From Rhizoclosmatium globosum (lineage: Eukaryota; Chytridiomycota; Chytridiomycetes; Chytridiales; Chytriomycetaceae): DNA of 64,000 nucleotides. Location of the stretch: positions 186,001 through 250,000 of the forward strand of contig MCGO01000047.1 of assembly GCA_002104985.1 (NCBI GenBank). The letters run 5' to 3'. Position 1 is the first letter of the stretch; each line of letters starts with the position of its first letter. Positions 34,381-43,573 of this stretch are shown piece by piece. Below the pieces are notes generated by a model, which did no database searches, was not told where the DNA came from, and saw nothing but the letters and a program-made list of their open reading frames with translations. The translations under genes were made by a program, and so were the position numbers.

Positions 34381-35594
34381 TTATGCACATTTTGCTTGAT
34401 GTATCATCCATTCGCAGGTTTTCTCCACGGAATATCGTTCCAACTCAAACACATTAAATCCCCGTTCCGGATTCCTCACGTATTCGGGGTTAGACCAATC
34501 TTCTGTTCCACAAAACTTTGTCACGACTGCAATCTTGTCTTCTGGGTATACTTCCATCAGGTCACAATCGAAAACAACAAGTTGTTCTTTGTCCAGGTCA
34601 ACTGCCAAGTTGTTCGGTTTGATATCCCTATGACAAATCCGATGTTCATGCAAGAAGTCGCAGTAATCACAAAGTTGCTGGACTAGACGCAACCAAAGCT
34701 CCTTGGATAAGTTTGGAGTTTCACCAAATGTATCAAGTAAAACCGCCAACAAGGGAAACACAATCCTATAGACCTTTGGACTTTGAACAATTTCAATAAC
34801 CTGAATAGTTACGTTGCGAGGATCAGCTCTGTATAAGGGGGAATTCAAAAGTTCCAAGAAGTAGATTTCCTTTTTTTTGTGTGATCTCTTGATGAAGACA
34901 TGAAGTCCAGTAAAGCGATGGATGGCAAAGCGGCAATTTGGGAGGTCTGGGGCAAAGGCGGGATTGAAGTTCATGAGTTTGTATGCCTTGAGAGTAGCTT
35001 CATCCTCCAAGAACACCAAACACAAGGAAATAAGCGACACATACCAGTAGCAGTTTCGTATTCCACTTTCAACTGATTTAATTTCACTAACAAGTCCTCC
35101 AGCTTTGTTTCACTTGACTTCTTCTCTTCGCGCAGAGAAGCCTTTTCGTTATCCAGGTTCAGAATACGCTGGTTCAAAGCAACTTTGTCCAAATTAAGCG
35201 ACGCTTTGTCGGCGATGACGTTTGCGAAAGAAGCATCCAGATCGGCCCTGTCACGATACTCCTCTCTGTCTTCGGCATTCCACTGGTCTCTGGGCATACA
35301 CTTGAGACTCTCGAGCTTGTTCTCCTTGTCCTTCAACACTTTCCGTTCTTCATTCAGCTCGCTCAGTTCTCCATTCAAACTTTCAATCTTGTCGTCCACC
35401 TTCTTCACATTGGCTTCCAGTTCCGCAATCTTTGCCTTCAACTGCTCCACACTCGCACGGAGGTCCGTCATTTCCTTCACCATCTCATCTGCATTAACTT
35501 GTGCTTGCATAGGATCGACATGAAGCAGGTTTGGTGCCAGCTGGACTGGAGAAGCGGGTCTGGTGGGCGGCGCAGTTGGGGCTGTTTCATCCAT
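34381..35594 (-). CDS. Coiled-coil protein kinase-like protein with short C-lobe
   Basis: Exon 1 starts MDETAPTAPPTRPASPVQLA and forms a coiled coil of about 130 residues (SVEQLKAKIAELEANVKKVD). After a GTATGT intron the kinase-like domain follows. HVFIKR may hold the ATP lysine; the catalytic loop is intact (ICHRDIKPNNLAVD). The DFG position reads FDCDLM, so the metal Asp is present but Phe-Gly is replaced. CGTEDWSNPEYVRNP replaces APE. The protein ends soon after the helix F region (ERYSVEKTCEWMIHQ), so helices G-I are missing. Similar short fungal kinases exist. Activity is possible but unproven. The gene is bracketed by direct repeats at 34081-34190 and 35633-35738. Confidence 0.8.
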
Positions 35595-35632
35595 CTTTCT
35601 TTGTTCCGGTATTCTCTAATTTCCAGTTTTGG

Positions 35633-35738
35633 TATTTCCTGAGTTGCTGTGTATAATTGCTTAGCATTGAAAATATAATCTGTATTCGTTATTGATGTGT
35701 GTTTGTTTTTGTGTTAACGACAATAATATTTGGATTAG
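35633..35738. repeat. Direct repeat, right copy, flanking kinase gene
   Basis: Counterpart of 34081-34190, same orientation, in the leader region of the kinase gene. Small indels distinguish the copies, so the duplication is not very recent. Confidence 0.85.
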
Positions 35739-35896
35739 TCAGGTTTATTGAGTTGGATTGTTATTGCTCCTGTCGCTGAATTATTCGATTCAGTTGGAAA
35801 TCAGCCAGCTTTCGCGTGTTTCCATCTGAGAGTTGCATGTTATCCTGCTCCTTCCTGTATCCAAACCATCAGCATACCCGAACCCCGCAAATAATT

Positions 35897-36632
35897 TCAA
35901 ACAAACCATCGATTCGAAACAATATCCAGCTTTCGACTCATTTTCTGCAGAGTCTCATTCAACATGGATTCAAATTCCGCACTCATATAACTCATTTTCA
36001 CATTCTGTTCTTCAATGACTTCGTCTTTGATTGCAATTATCCTCAGGTATTCTTTTGTGCTTTCTTGGCTAGATGCTTGGGACTGCGCTATTGTTTTTTG
36101 GGTTGGTACAACGAACTGTTAGATCATACGGAAACAATGTCGGTTGCATACCAAGTTTAGCTTTTAGATCAGCAACTTGCGCTTCGAGTGAATTGATTTT
36201 CGCAGTCATTTCAGATTGCATGCTCTTGTACTGTCTGCTCATGTCTATTCCCCAGACATATCAACAACCCCTTTCGTCCGAATACCCAATAAAATCAGCA
36301 TAGTCTCACCAGACGTGATCTCCAGCCGGTCAACCTGTTTATTCTCAAGCTCTACTGTCAAGTTCTCAATCCGCGATCGCTGGATCTGACTCGCGGATTT
36401 AAGGCGATCGTTGAGAAGAGTTTCATGTTCGAGTTCTTTGAGGAGTGTATCTATTTCGAGGCTGGTTTTGTTGAGTTTTTCTTGGGAGTCGAGGTCGCCT
36501 GGTGGAGCTCCTTTTGGTGCTGTTTTCAGTTGTGGTTCAGGTTTAGCGACAGATCTCTTTGAAGGAGGGAATGTGAGAACGTATGATCTAACCTTTCTCT
36601 TTCTTTTCTTTCTTTCCTTTCTTTGGTGGCAT
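35897..36632 (-). CDS. DRC12: Dynein regulatory complex subunit 12 (CCDC153)
   Basis: Axonemal coiled-coil protein of the nexin-dynein regulatory complex. Start MPPKKGKKEKKEK at 36632, the basic leader typical of CCDC153. After a short intron comes KLNKTSLEIDTLLKELEHET, ending LEITS. An exon follows that joins to DMSRQYKSMQSEMTAKINSL, then a last exon (EYLRIIAIKDEVIEEQNVKM, ESMLNETLQKMSRKLDIVSN, RWFV, stop at 35897). Order and motifs (MSRQ..M, then E..L...L..L...I...W) fit CCDC153 along its whole length of about 190 residues. It starts 56 bp from the divergent ZNHIT3 gene. Together with CFAP58 it points to motile flagella. Confidence 0.84.
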
Positions 36633-36688
36633 GTCTTAATTAAGTACGATTCTCTCTGCGATTCTCTCTTTCTTTTTCGCAAAGAGAA

Positions 36689-37306
36689 ATGTCAAGCAAG
36701 ACCAAACCAGCGATTTGCCCAATCTGCAATCTACTGCCAAGCAAGTACAAATGCCCAGAGTGTTACACGCCATAGTTGAGTATCTTTAAGGCGAAGAGGA
36801 AGTGGGATCTAACCTTTCTCGATCTAGCTGCTCCGTTCCTTGTTACAAGCACCACAGAGGTTGAATGCCACCATACAAGTACATTATGATACTTAAACTA
36901 TCCACAGAACAGACATGCGAACTCGGAAAGCACACGGACCCAAAAGCAAAGCCAAACCCAAATCAACACAATTCCAACACCAAACCATCCTCAACCCAAC
37001 AACTGAATCCAGACGAATCAGAACAAAAACTATCAGACGAACAACTGAAAAAACTACGTACGTAACAACTAAACACTCTATTTATCAACAAAGAAACGAA
37101 AGCTGAAACCTCTCCTCCAACCAAAAGTCCAATCAGACAACCTCCAAACCCTCCTCTCCCAAACTACATCGCTCCACCAAATCCTCCACAAAATCAACAC
37201 CTCCCCAAACCCAGAAGCATTAATCGACACACTCCTCCTCCAAAACGACGCATTCCGTGAATTCGCACGCGAGAGTCTGAAAGCAACAACAGGAGAAGAG
37301 TTATAA
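36689..37306 (+). CDS. ZNHIT3: HIT-type zinc finger protein (ZNHIT3/Hit1)
   Basis: Box C/D snoRNP assembly factor. Start MSSKTKPAICPICNLLPSKY. The zf-HIT cluster is formed across three exons: CPIC...CPEC, TPYCSVPCYKHH, then REQTCEL, giving the spaced Cys/His pairs of the family. Introns have GTTGAG and GTTGAA donors (about 36773-36828 and 36858-36908) and a GTACGT donor at about 37060. The final exon encodes a helical C-terminal region (LHQILHKINTSPNPEALIDT) ending TTGEEL. Its stop lies in TTATAA at 37301-37306, which is also the terminal Leu-stop of the convergent RNF220-like gene. Confidence 0.88.
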
Positions 37307-38878
37307 ATACACGCGACGTAAATCTGAAGGCGCAGTGATGTGTTGACACTGTGGACATAACCGTTTCATACCCAGAGTTGACAGCCAGCATCTATTTAAT
37401 ATTCCAATCAGTTGAATAAAAAAAAAAAAGCCCCGTAAAAATGGGGTGTTGACGTAACTGTTCACAATGCACGTGCCAGCAGTTTATGGATGTTAAGGGG
37501 ACTTTGTATGGGTCGAAGCAGATTAGGCATTTCGGGTGGGTTTGAGAGGTGGATGATTCTTGTTCGAGGCGTTTTAGGCGGGTTGTTAGGGCTTCGATTA
37601 TGAGTTTTGCGTCTGAGGGGACGCTGATGAGGAATTTTGCGAGTTCTAGTTGGGTAGTAAGTAGTGACCGTCGAGCTTTTCGCATGGATGACGTACCTTT
37701 TGACATATCTACTTCATCAATATCCACTTCTTCCTCCTCCTCTTCCTTCACTTGCCCAATACCACCATCATTCCTTTCTCCAACTCCTCCATCAACTCCA
37801 CCATCACCTCCGACTCCACCCTCCTCCCCTTCCCCATCCCCTTGATCAAATCGCTTCACATCCGCATCCGTATACTGAACTCCTCCAAAAACCTCAGTCT
37901 CATCTTCATCAATATCAACATCCTCATCAACATCCTGATCCCTTGCCTTGTTATACACAGTTCCACCATAATGCGCGGCGAGTCCACCTTCCAGCATAGA
38001 AGTGACACGAACACGCGTTTGACCTGCCCATTCGTATGTTTCGAGTTCAGGTTCGTCGTAGTATTCCTCGGTCAGTGGTGGAGGAGGCGGTGGTGGTGGT
38101 TGTGCGGCACGAGATTTACCCTTTTTGGATGCGGAGGGGAGAGGTGTTGAGGTGGGGTTGGTTGATTCTGCACGTGCAAGGCATAAGTCAATGTGTTGGT
38201 TGATTGCTGCTGTTCCTTTTGGTAGGGGCTGGAGACACAAGAAGCACGTTGGTTCGTCGTCTATTGTTCAGTTGTTTAGGTGACAGAGTGAGGTATTTAT
38301 AGTGGAGGAGCTGTCGTTACCTGGAAAGTCAGAAGCGCGTTGTTTCCGTTTTGCGTTCCGCGGATCATTTCCGTCTGAGGATGCATACGCTATACCCAAC
38401 GACTTTAAGTACTAATCCTTACGATCAACACTGAAATATTCACCTCGTTTATATCGATTCGCTCGTATCCTCAACAAAACCTTAAATATGAACCAATCAG
38501 CGCCTAACCGCAACAGACCAAAACAAACACAGGTACCTGTTCCCCAACAGACAAATGAGCAACAGAGGTCCTCAACTCCTTCTTCTCCACCTTTGCACTC
38601 TTCGACTCCGCAAACAAGGTCTCCTTCGCGGACAGAGCCGCCCTTCTCGCAGGCCTTCCACCATCACTTTCCACAGTCGTCACAGTCGTCACCGGAACGC
38701 GCAGTTTGATTGTTGTCGGTGTCGCAGCATCAACAACTGGATACACGCACTCGCGCCCAAGTTCCTGACACTTTCCACACGAAGGAAAGCCCTGATCGCA
38801 GCGGCATCGCTTCTCTTTGCATCCGAAACAGGGTGATTTGCGGGCACTTCGGGACAGAGGCACAGAAGGTGAAGCCAT
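37301..38878 (-). CDS. RNF220: RNF220-type RING E3 ligase with N-terminal Zn(II)2Cys6 cluster
   Basis: Ubiquitin ligase. The 3' exons give TYEWAGQTRVRVTSMLEGG, an acidic linker, then the RING: KCLICFDPYKVPLTSINCWH, VHCEQ joined across an intron (about 37370-37460) to CWLSTLGMKRLCPQCQHITA, ending PSDLRRVYL exactly as in RNF220. Upstream is the RNF220 zinc-binding segment EPTCFLCLQPLPKG...HIDLCLA. No ATG in this frame lies between it and the exon at about 38533-38878. That exon starts MASPSVPLSRSARKSPCFGC and carries C-x2-C-x6-C-x6-C-x2-C-x6-C. A CAG/GTACCT donor and an AG acceptor join them in phase 0. The fusion is therefore inferred from frame and lack of another start. Confidence 0.83.
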
Positions 38879-39170
38879 ACTAGAAGAAGTGCTTTCTTTT
38901 TTTGGGGACTTGTTTTTGGGTTGTGATCGCGTCCATCACAACGCCAAGAACGGGTGCATCAAAAGTATGAGCTTATTTTAGGAAAGGAGATTAACGTGTA
39001 ATGAAAAGAGTGCTTTATTTGGGTTGGTAGGATGGCTTGGCTGTTTTGTTGCGGTTGTTTGTCTTGAATCCCTTGTCGCTTTAAATATAAGACTGGTTGA
39101 GTATAAGGAAACAACCAGCGAGAATTAACAGAACAAAGAAGCAGAATAAGGAGAAGAACGGTGTCCAATG

Positions 39171-39240
39171 TGACTAGAAAGTAAAATTCAGTCATGGGAC
39201 GTCGGCACGCTCCGAGGAAGAGAAGAACCCTCAATCTTCC
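39171..39240 (-). repeat. Ngaro split repeat B2
   Basis: 70 bp starting TGACTAGAAAGTAAAATTCA, identical by eye to 39567-39636. It is the outermost repeat on this side of the element. Confidence 0.92.
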
Positions 39241-39468
39241 CTCCCGCGGAACGTGCCTCAGTACCCACCGCCATTCCATTGGGAGTCGAACCCAGAATGT
39301 GAATGTGAATGGCGTGAAGGGTTGACCGCAACCCATTTGTTAGTTTATAAAATAAAAGTTACCTTTGGTTCTGTGGTTAGCAGGTGCGGTCAAGACGCCC
39401 AATGGATTGGCGAGTGGGTACCCTTGGGTGGTCGGATGGGGAAGTGGCGGACTCGCAAATTCTCGCGC

Positions 39469-39568
39469 TTTGCGAAGTTTCGAGTCAAGAAATTGAATCA
39501 ATTTAATCATTTCATTATCATTTCAATTTCCTGCCCTCAAGGAGAGCTCTACGAACTCTCACTTGATG
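39469..39568 (-). repeat. Ngaro split repeat A2
   Basis: 100 bp starting TTTGCGAAGTTTCGAGTCAA, identical by eye to 43574-43673. It overlaps repeat B1 by 2 bp. Unusually, 228 bp of unique sequence (39241-39468) separates it from B2. Confidence 0.92.
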
Positions 39569-39636
39569 ACTAGAAAGTAAAATTCAGTCATGGGACGTCG
39601 GCACGCTCCGAGGAAGAGAAGAACCCTCAATCTTCC
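39567..39636 (-). repeat. Ngaro split repeat B1
   Basis: 70-bp internal copy of the B repeat, directly abutting A2 and about 60 bp downstream of the recombinase stop codon. Confidence 0.92.
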
Positions 39637-39699
39637 TCTCCATAACTAAATAAAAGATGCTTCCTGAGTCGCATGGAGTCCCATTACTTAATTGCGTGT

Positions 39700-40944
39700 T
39701 TATTGTACCATTCGATACGGTGATGGGTTTGCAATCCATCTCGAGATTTGTATTGAGGATGCACCTGATTTTGCCAGTTTGACAGCGGTAAAATATTGAG
39801 AATAATGCAGAGCGTTTGCTTGTGTTTTCCAGCCACCCGATTCCATTGTCCTGAAAAGTTCCTCTTTGTTATCAAGCGCTCGTGCTGTGATCGCCGCACT
39901 GACTCGCATGCCATATAGTTTAACATTAAACTCAAATCCTAAAGTTTTCGCAATGACTCCCACGTCTCTATTGAGCTTTTTGTGATCAATATGAGAATTT
40001 CGAGTATGGTGGAGGTACGGCTTTGAGCCGTCATGCAGAATATCCAAGTTTGGGAAAAGGAGTTTTGCGTTTTGAAACGGGTAATGGAATTGTTTCATAG
40101 CCTGGATGTATTTTTCAAGTGCCTTGATCGCGCAAAATTCCGGTTTGGAGTCGTCATTTGGGATAATAAAACGACATATACCGGATTTCGCACTCGTTTT
40201 GTGGAAGAATAGGAAGAAGAAGGCCCCTGTTTTGTTCGGCGTGTACATCGCCATTGTGTAGTGAATACGGGCAACATCGGCTGGGCGCTTTCCAGACTTC
40301 TGTAATAGAAGTATGAACGCAATTCGCTGTAGAATTCGTACCGCTTGATACAGTGGTGTGGTTGGTGACAGCTCGTTGCGCATGTACGTCACCAGTAATT
40401 CAACCTGATCTTCGAATAGGGGGACTGCCTGAATAGGGGAGATCAATGATTCTGTCGCTTTCGATTCTCTATCTGTAATGAATGACGAGATCATAGGGTG
40501 AATGGCCGGATTTTCGTTTTGTAAGCCAACCGTCCACTTTTCAGTTCTCCCGTTCGAGGAAAAGTATCTGGCAATGGATCCGATCATAGCTTTGACGGTT
40601 GTTGGTGCCAAACCAATTGGGCAAACAATTGTTGATTGTGAGCCCTGACGGTGCGGACAGTTGTATGGATTTGGGCAGCTTCGTTTACAGACTTTAATCA
40701 CTCGTCGACCGGCTCCAGCCGTTCCCGCATGAACGCAGTTGTGGTATTGCGTGTTACCCGACTCATCCCGCGCATAGAGGAAGTTGATTAGTTGCGATGG
40801 GGTTGAGTCGAGCAGTTGTATAGTGGGCTGTAAGGAGGCGAGATAATTTGCGTATAGCTGAACAGTTGCGGATGTGTCTTTTCTGTTTTCGGTCCTGTTG
40901 CGATCTCGGCGGAAGAAGTTTGAGATGTTGGACCAGATTGTCAT
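39700..40944 (-). CDS. Tyrosine recombinase of the retroelement
   Basis: 414 residues, intronless, starting MTIWSNISNFFRRDRNRTEN. It is the integrase of the Ngaro-like element. The recombinase fold is recognisable in the C-terminal half: the first arginine is in LLLQKSGKRPADVARIHY, a lysine candidate is in HKTSAKSGICRF, and the second box is KLYGMRVSAAITAR. Then GGWKTQANALHYSQYF carries the nucleophile tyrosine. The second box has Tyr where HxxR is usual. The N-terminal half has a Cys/His-rich segment (CVHAG...CKRSCPNPYNCPHRQG). The frame is intact. Confidence 0.86.
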   Translation of the reverse strand: MTIWSNISNFFRRDRNRTENRKDTSATVQLYANYLASLQPTIQLLDSTPSQLINFLYARDESGNTQYHNCVHAGTAGAGRRVIKVCKRSCPNPYNCPHRQGSQSTIVCPIGLAPTTVKAMIGSIARYFSSNGRTEKWTVGLQNENPAIHPMISSFITDRESKATESLISPIQAVPLFEDQVELLVTYMRNELSPTTPLYQAVRILQRIAFILLLQKSGKRPADVARIHYTMAMYTPNKTGAFFFLFFHKTSAKSGICRFIIPNDDSKPEFCAIKALEKYIQAMKQFHYPFQNAKLLFPNLDILHDGSKPYLHHTRNSHIDHKKLNRDVGVIAKTLGFEFNVKLYGMRVSAAITARALDNKEELFRTMESGGWKTQANALHYSQYFTAVKLAKSGASSIQISRWIANPSPYRMVQ

Positions 40945-40983
40945 TTGATATAAAATAGAGAACAGCGATAAAACGACGATTTG

Positions 40984-42336
40984 TCATTTATTTTGTTCAA
41001 AGTAGAAAGCCCAGAAATTGTACATGATTGGGGTCGGTTGTACGCTCAGTGACGTCTGGTTCCAACCGAGTATTATATTGATATCGCCTTTTTCTCCAAG
41101 ACAGATCGCGTTAGTTGCGTTACCCCATAGAATTGGCCAGTAGTTTTCGTATCGTTGCGGTACAATAATTGTGAAGCAGACGCCGATTGATTGCATGTGT
41201 TTCAGGGTGACCGGAATCATTGCGAAGGGGGGAAACACGTATAGCCGCTTAGAGTAATCGAAATCTTCAGGTGGCTTCCAGGCCAGAAGATTAATGTGAG
41301 ATGTATTTTCGCAATCGTATCGACTGAAGAAGACGTCGCAACGTTTATTGACGTTTGAAGCCATTGCGTCAATAGAGAAAGGGCCAAATCGTTGATCAAG
41401 AACGTCGAATGCCTTGTCGCTTATACGATAGTCATTGCGCGGGTCCTCTCTGGTAATGTTGTCCGCGGCGATGTTTTCTGTAGTGGATAGCCAAAAGAAT
41501 AGCAGGCGAATATTGAAGTCGCGTGCTTTTTGAAACAGTCGTTTCAATTGGAGGTTGATGTCATTAGAGTGAGATGAGCCTTTTACAGCGGCGTGGTACA
41601 GGCCTTCGTTGTCGACACCCAGTTTGAACCATGGTATTTTGTGAAGCCTTTCTGCATGTGAGAAAAGAGTCTGATCCGAGATGTGTAAATCCCAAGTGTT
41701 GTTTTCTCGTTTTGATAAGTACTTGAGTGCGCCGTCAAATCCATTTGCCAGTGCCACGGCTTCTTTCACACCAATGTTCTTCGCTGCTGTATCTGCGTCA
41801 AATTCTGCACCGGCGACATAGACTGGTGGCATTGATACATCATCGCCGGCAAACTGGGTTGCTCCCCATCTAGAACTGTTTGCGTCTGAGGTTTGAGTTA
41901 TGAGCGTCTTGTGTTGCGTGGTAATGAACTGGTACTTTCGATTCTCCGCCACGATTTGTGCCCATGTTGCGAGATCGTCAGCGGCTTCTTCGTCTGGTTT
42001 GATGATCAATGATGCGTTCTCATAGATTGTATCGTAGAATGATCTTGTGATTGCCATTCCTCCCTGAACGCAGAACGAGAAATTGGCGCATTTTCCTGCC
42101 AGCGATTGTAGTAAGTTGAGTGGAATTGGCTTGCCCCGTTTGATGCACTTTTTGACTTTTTCGCATAATTCGAGGAACACTGCTTGTTTTTGAGCTGGAA
42201 TGGAAAAGTTGCGATCTTTAAAGTCCACAAGTAGTCCGAGGTATGTAACAGTGTGTTGTGGTACTATTTGCGACTTTTCAAGACCAATGTAGAACCCACA
42301 CATAGAAAACACAAGGAGCGTAATTTCCGTTGCCAT
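40984..42336 (-). CDS. Reverse transcriptase/RNase H remnant of the retroelement
   Basis: 450 residues, intact frame but N-terminally truncated. It opens inside the RT thumb (FYIGLEKSQIVPQHTVTYLG; LNLLQSLAGKCANFSF) and lacks the palm with its catalytic YxDD. An in-frame stop lies directly before the ATG. RNase H is present with its acidic residues: QTSDANSSRWGA, KEAVALANGF, LHISDQTLF and STTENIAADNITRED. The C-terminal FGPFSIDAMASNVNKRCDVF domain is typical of DIRS/Ngaro polymerases. It is probably a non-functional leftover. Confidence 0.86.
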   Translation of the reverse strand: MATEITLLVFSMCGFYIGLEKSQIVPQHTVTYLGLLVDFKDRNFSIPAQKQAVFLELCEKVKKCIKRGKPIPLNLLQSLAGKCANFSFCVQGGMAITRSFYDTIYENASLIIKPDEEAADDLATWAQIVAENRKYQFITTQHKTLITQTSDANSSRWGATQFAGDDVSMPPVYVAGAEFDADTAAKNIGVKEAVALANGFDGALKYLSKRENNTWDLHISDQTLFSHAERLHKIPWFKLGVDNEGLYHAAVKGSSHSNDINLQLKRLFQKARDFNIRLLFFWLSTTENIAADNITREDPRNDYRISDKAFDVLDQRFGPFSIDAMASNVNKRCDVFFSRYDCENTSHINLLAWKPPEDFDYSKRLYVFPPFAMIPVTLKHMQSIGVCFTIIVPQRYENYWPILWGNATNAICLGEKGDINIILGWNQTSLSVQPTPIMYNFWAFYFEQNK

Positions 42337-42920
42337 TCATCTATATTGGATATTTAGATGCGTGAATGAAAATAGTGTGAGGAGGATAGTAAGTCTCGAC
42401 TCCAACAATATTCAACGCCTTCCGTGAATACATACGGGCATGTGGGACTTGGGAGCATCTGGGCGTTGCTGGACAACATTGGGGCTCTGAAACTGGAATT
42501 CGTCCACCCACGATGGACTCATCAGCTATGAGCTGGTATCAGCTATAATGCTGCTTCTGTATTCACAGGCATCAGCGTCAGAAATGAGGCTGGCGTCACT
42601 CACGTTGGGGACTCAACAGCGGTTGCTGGATTTAATTCGGCGGGGCAGGGATGGCTGGAGAGCAACTGGGCACTGCTAGACAGTATTGGGGCTCCAAGTA
42701 GCGTTCCAAGAAGGAACAGAAGACCTTGGGTGTGTGTGACAGCTGGGCACCAGTAGACGGTATTGGAGTCAGACACAACCACTGGTAGCAAATCCAATTT
42801 GCTCATCGAAGCGGAGTGCAGGGTAGGTAGTTTGTCTCCGGCATGGGTGCAAGGCAGTGAATCACTTCCGATCCATCCATTGATGCAAACGTTTTCGCTC
42901 CTCCCACTGTTAACCTTAGA
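42337..42920. repeat. Non-coding interior of the element with degenerate ~40-bp repeats
   Basis: Where the RT palm should be encoded there is no polymerase-like frame. Instead, three related segments occur at about 42451-42492, 42661-42700 and 42739-42778 (CTGGGC...CTGGACAACATTGGGG and variants). They look like a decayed tandem repeat that replaced or filled the deleted RT region. Confidence 0.6.
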
Positions 42921-43541
42921 TCAGAGCAAGTCATTGCTTGATGAAGAAAGGCCCCCGTAGCATCGACCCGACTTGTGGCAATCAGCCGTCGGTGGTAGAA
43001 AATGTGCTACAATGGGGTTAACATAATATTCAACAAAACTTACCCGAGGTGATGAAGTGCGACCCATGGCAAATTCCAACCCAATAGGGTATTTGCCTTC
43101 TGCCTGAGTGGGAGGAGTTGTGGATGTAGCCCCAACGGTAGGTAGATCAGGCGGGGGTGGTAGTGGGGGCTGTTGTTGAATTGGGGGAGGGGCAATGGGA
43201 GGCGCGGGAGGCACCGGAGGCGCGAGGGCAATGGGAGGCTGCTGCTGTTGGGCTTGTATAAAAGCCGCCATTGGGACGATGGATCCAGATTGCGGAATGC
43301 ACATGAAACTGAAGGTTCCATCAGCTCCAGCACCGTTGTTTGCAATTGACTCGTGGATGTGCTGCTGGATGGCGTGTTGCTTGTTGGCAAGAAGCCACGG
43401 GCCGTTGGCTTGGTTGACGATTCCAGCTTCGGCAATTACGAAATCCACAAAGGCCACGTTAGCGGGGCTGAGGAGGATTCCATTGATCCTTGTAGTAGTA
43501 AAGTCGGGGGCAAGGTAAGGGGCGGGGGGAGCAGCAGCCAT
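42921..43541 (-). CDS. Proline-rich Gag-like ORF of the retroelement
   Basis: 206 residues starting MAAAPPAPYLAPDFTTTRIN. The N-terminal half is globular (SPANVAFVDFVIAEAGIVNQ); a polyproline/glutamine tract follows (PPAPPIAPPPIQQQPPLPPP). There is no zinc knuckle. It sits first in the element, next to repeat A1, where Ngaro elements carry their Gag-like ORF1; the assignment rests mainly on position. The 3' end may be spliced or truncated. Confidence 0.45.
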   Translation of the reverse strand: MAAAPPAPYLAPDFTTTRINGILLSPANVAFVDFVIAEAGIVNQANGPWLLANKQHAIQQHIHESIANNGAGADGTFSFMCIPQSGSIVPMAAFIQAQQQQPPIALAPPVPPAPPIAPPPIQQQPPLPPPPDLPTVGATSTTPPTQAEGKYPIGLEFAMGRTSSPRVSFVEYYVNPIVAHFLPPTADCHKSGRCYGGLSSSSNDLL

Positions 43542-43573
43542 AAGTGGAGTGAACGAGCAAAGATGGGAGCAGG

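Noticed and set aside
39275..39300. B-box-like GGTTCGACTCC on the minus strand
   Set aside because: No matching A-box or cloverleaf around it; probably chance or a relic.
39361..39420. tRNA-like GGTTCTGTGGTTAGCAGG sequence on the + strand
   Set aside because: It looks like a D arm and anticodon stem but has no T arm or acceptor pairing. It lies inside the retroelement spacer.
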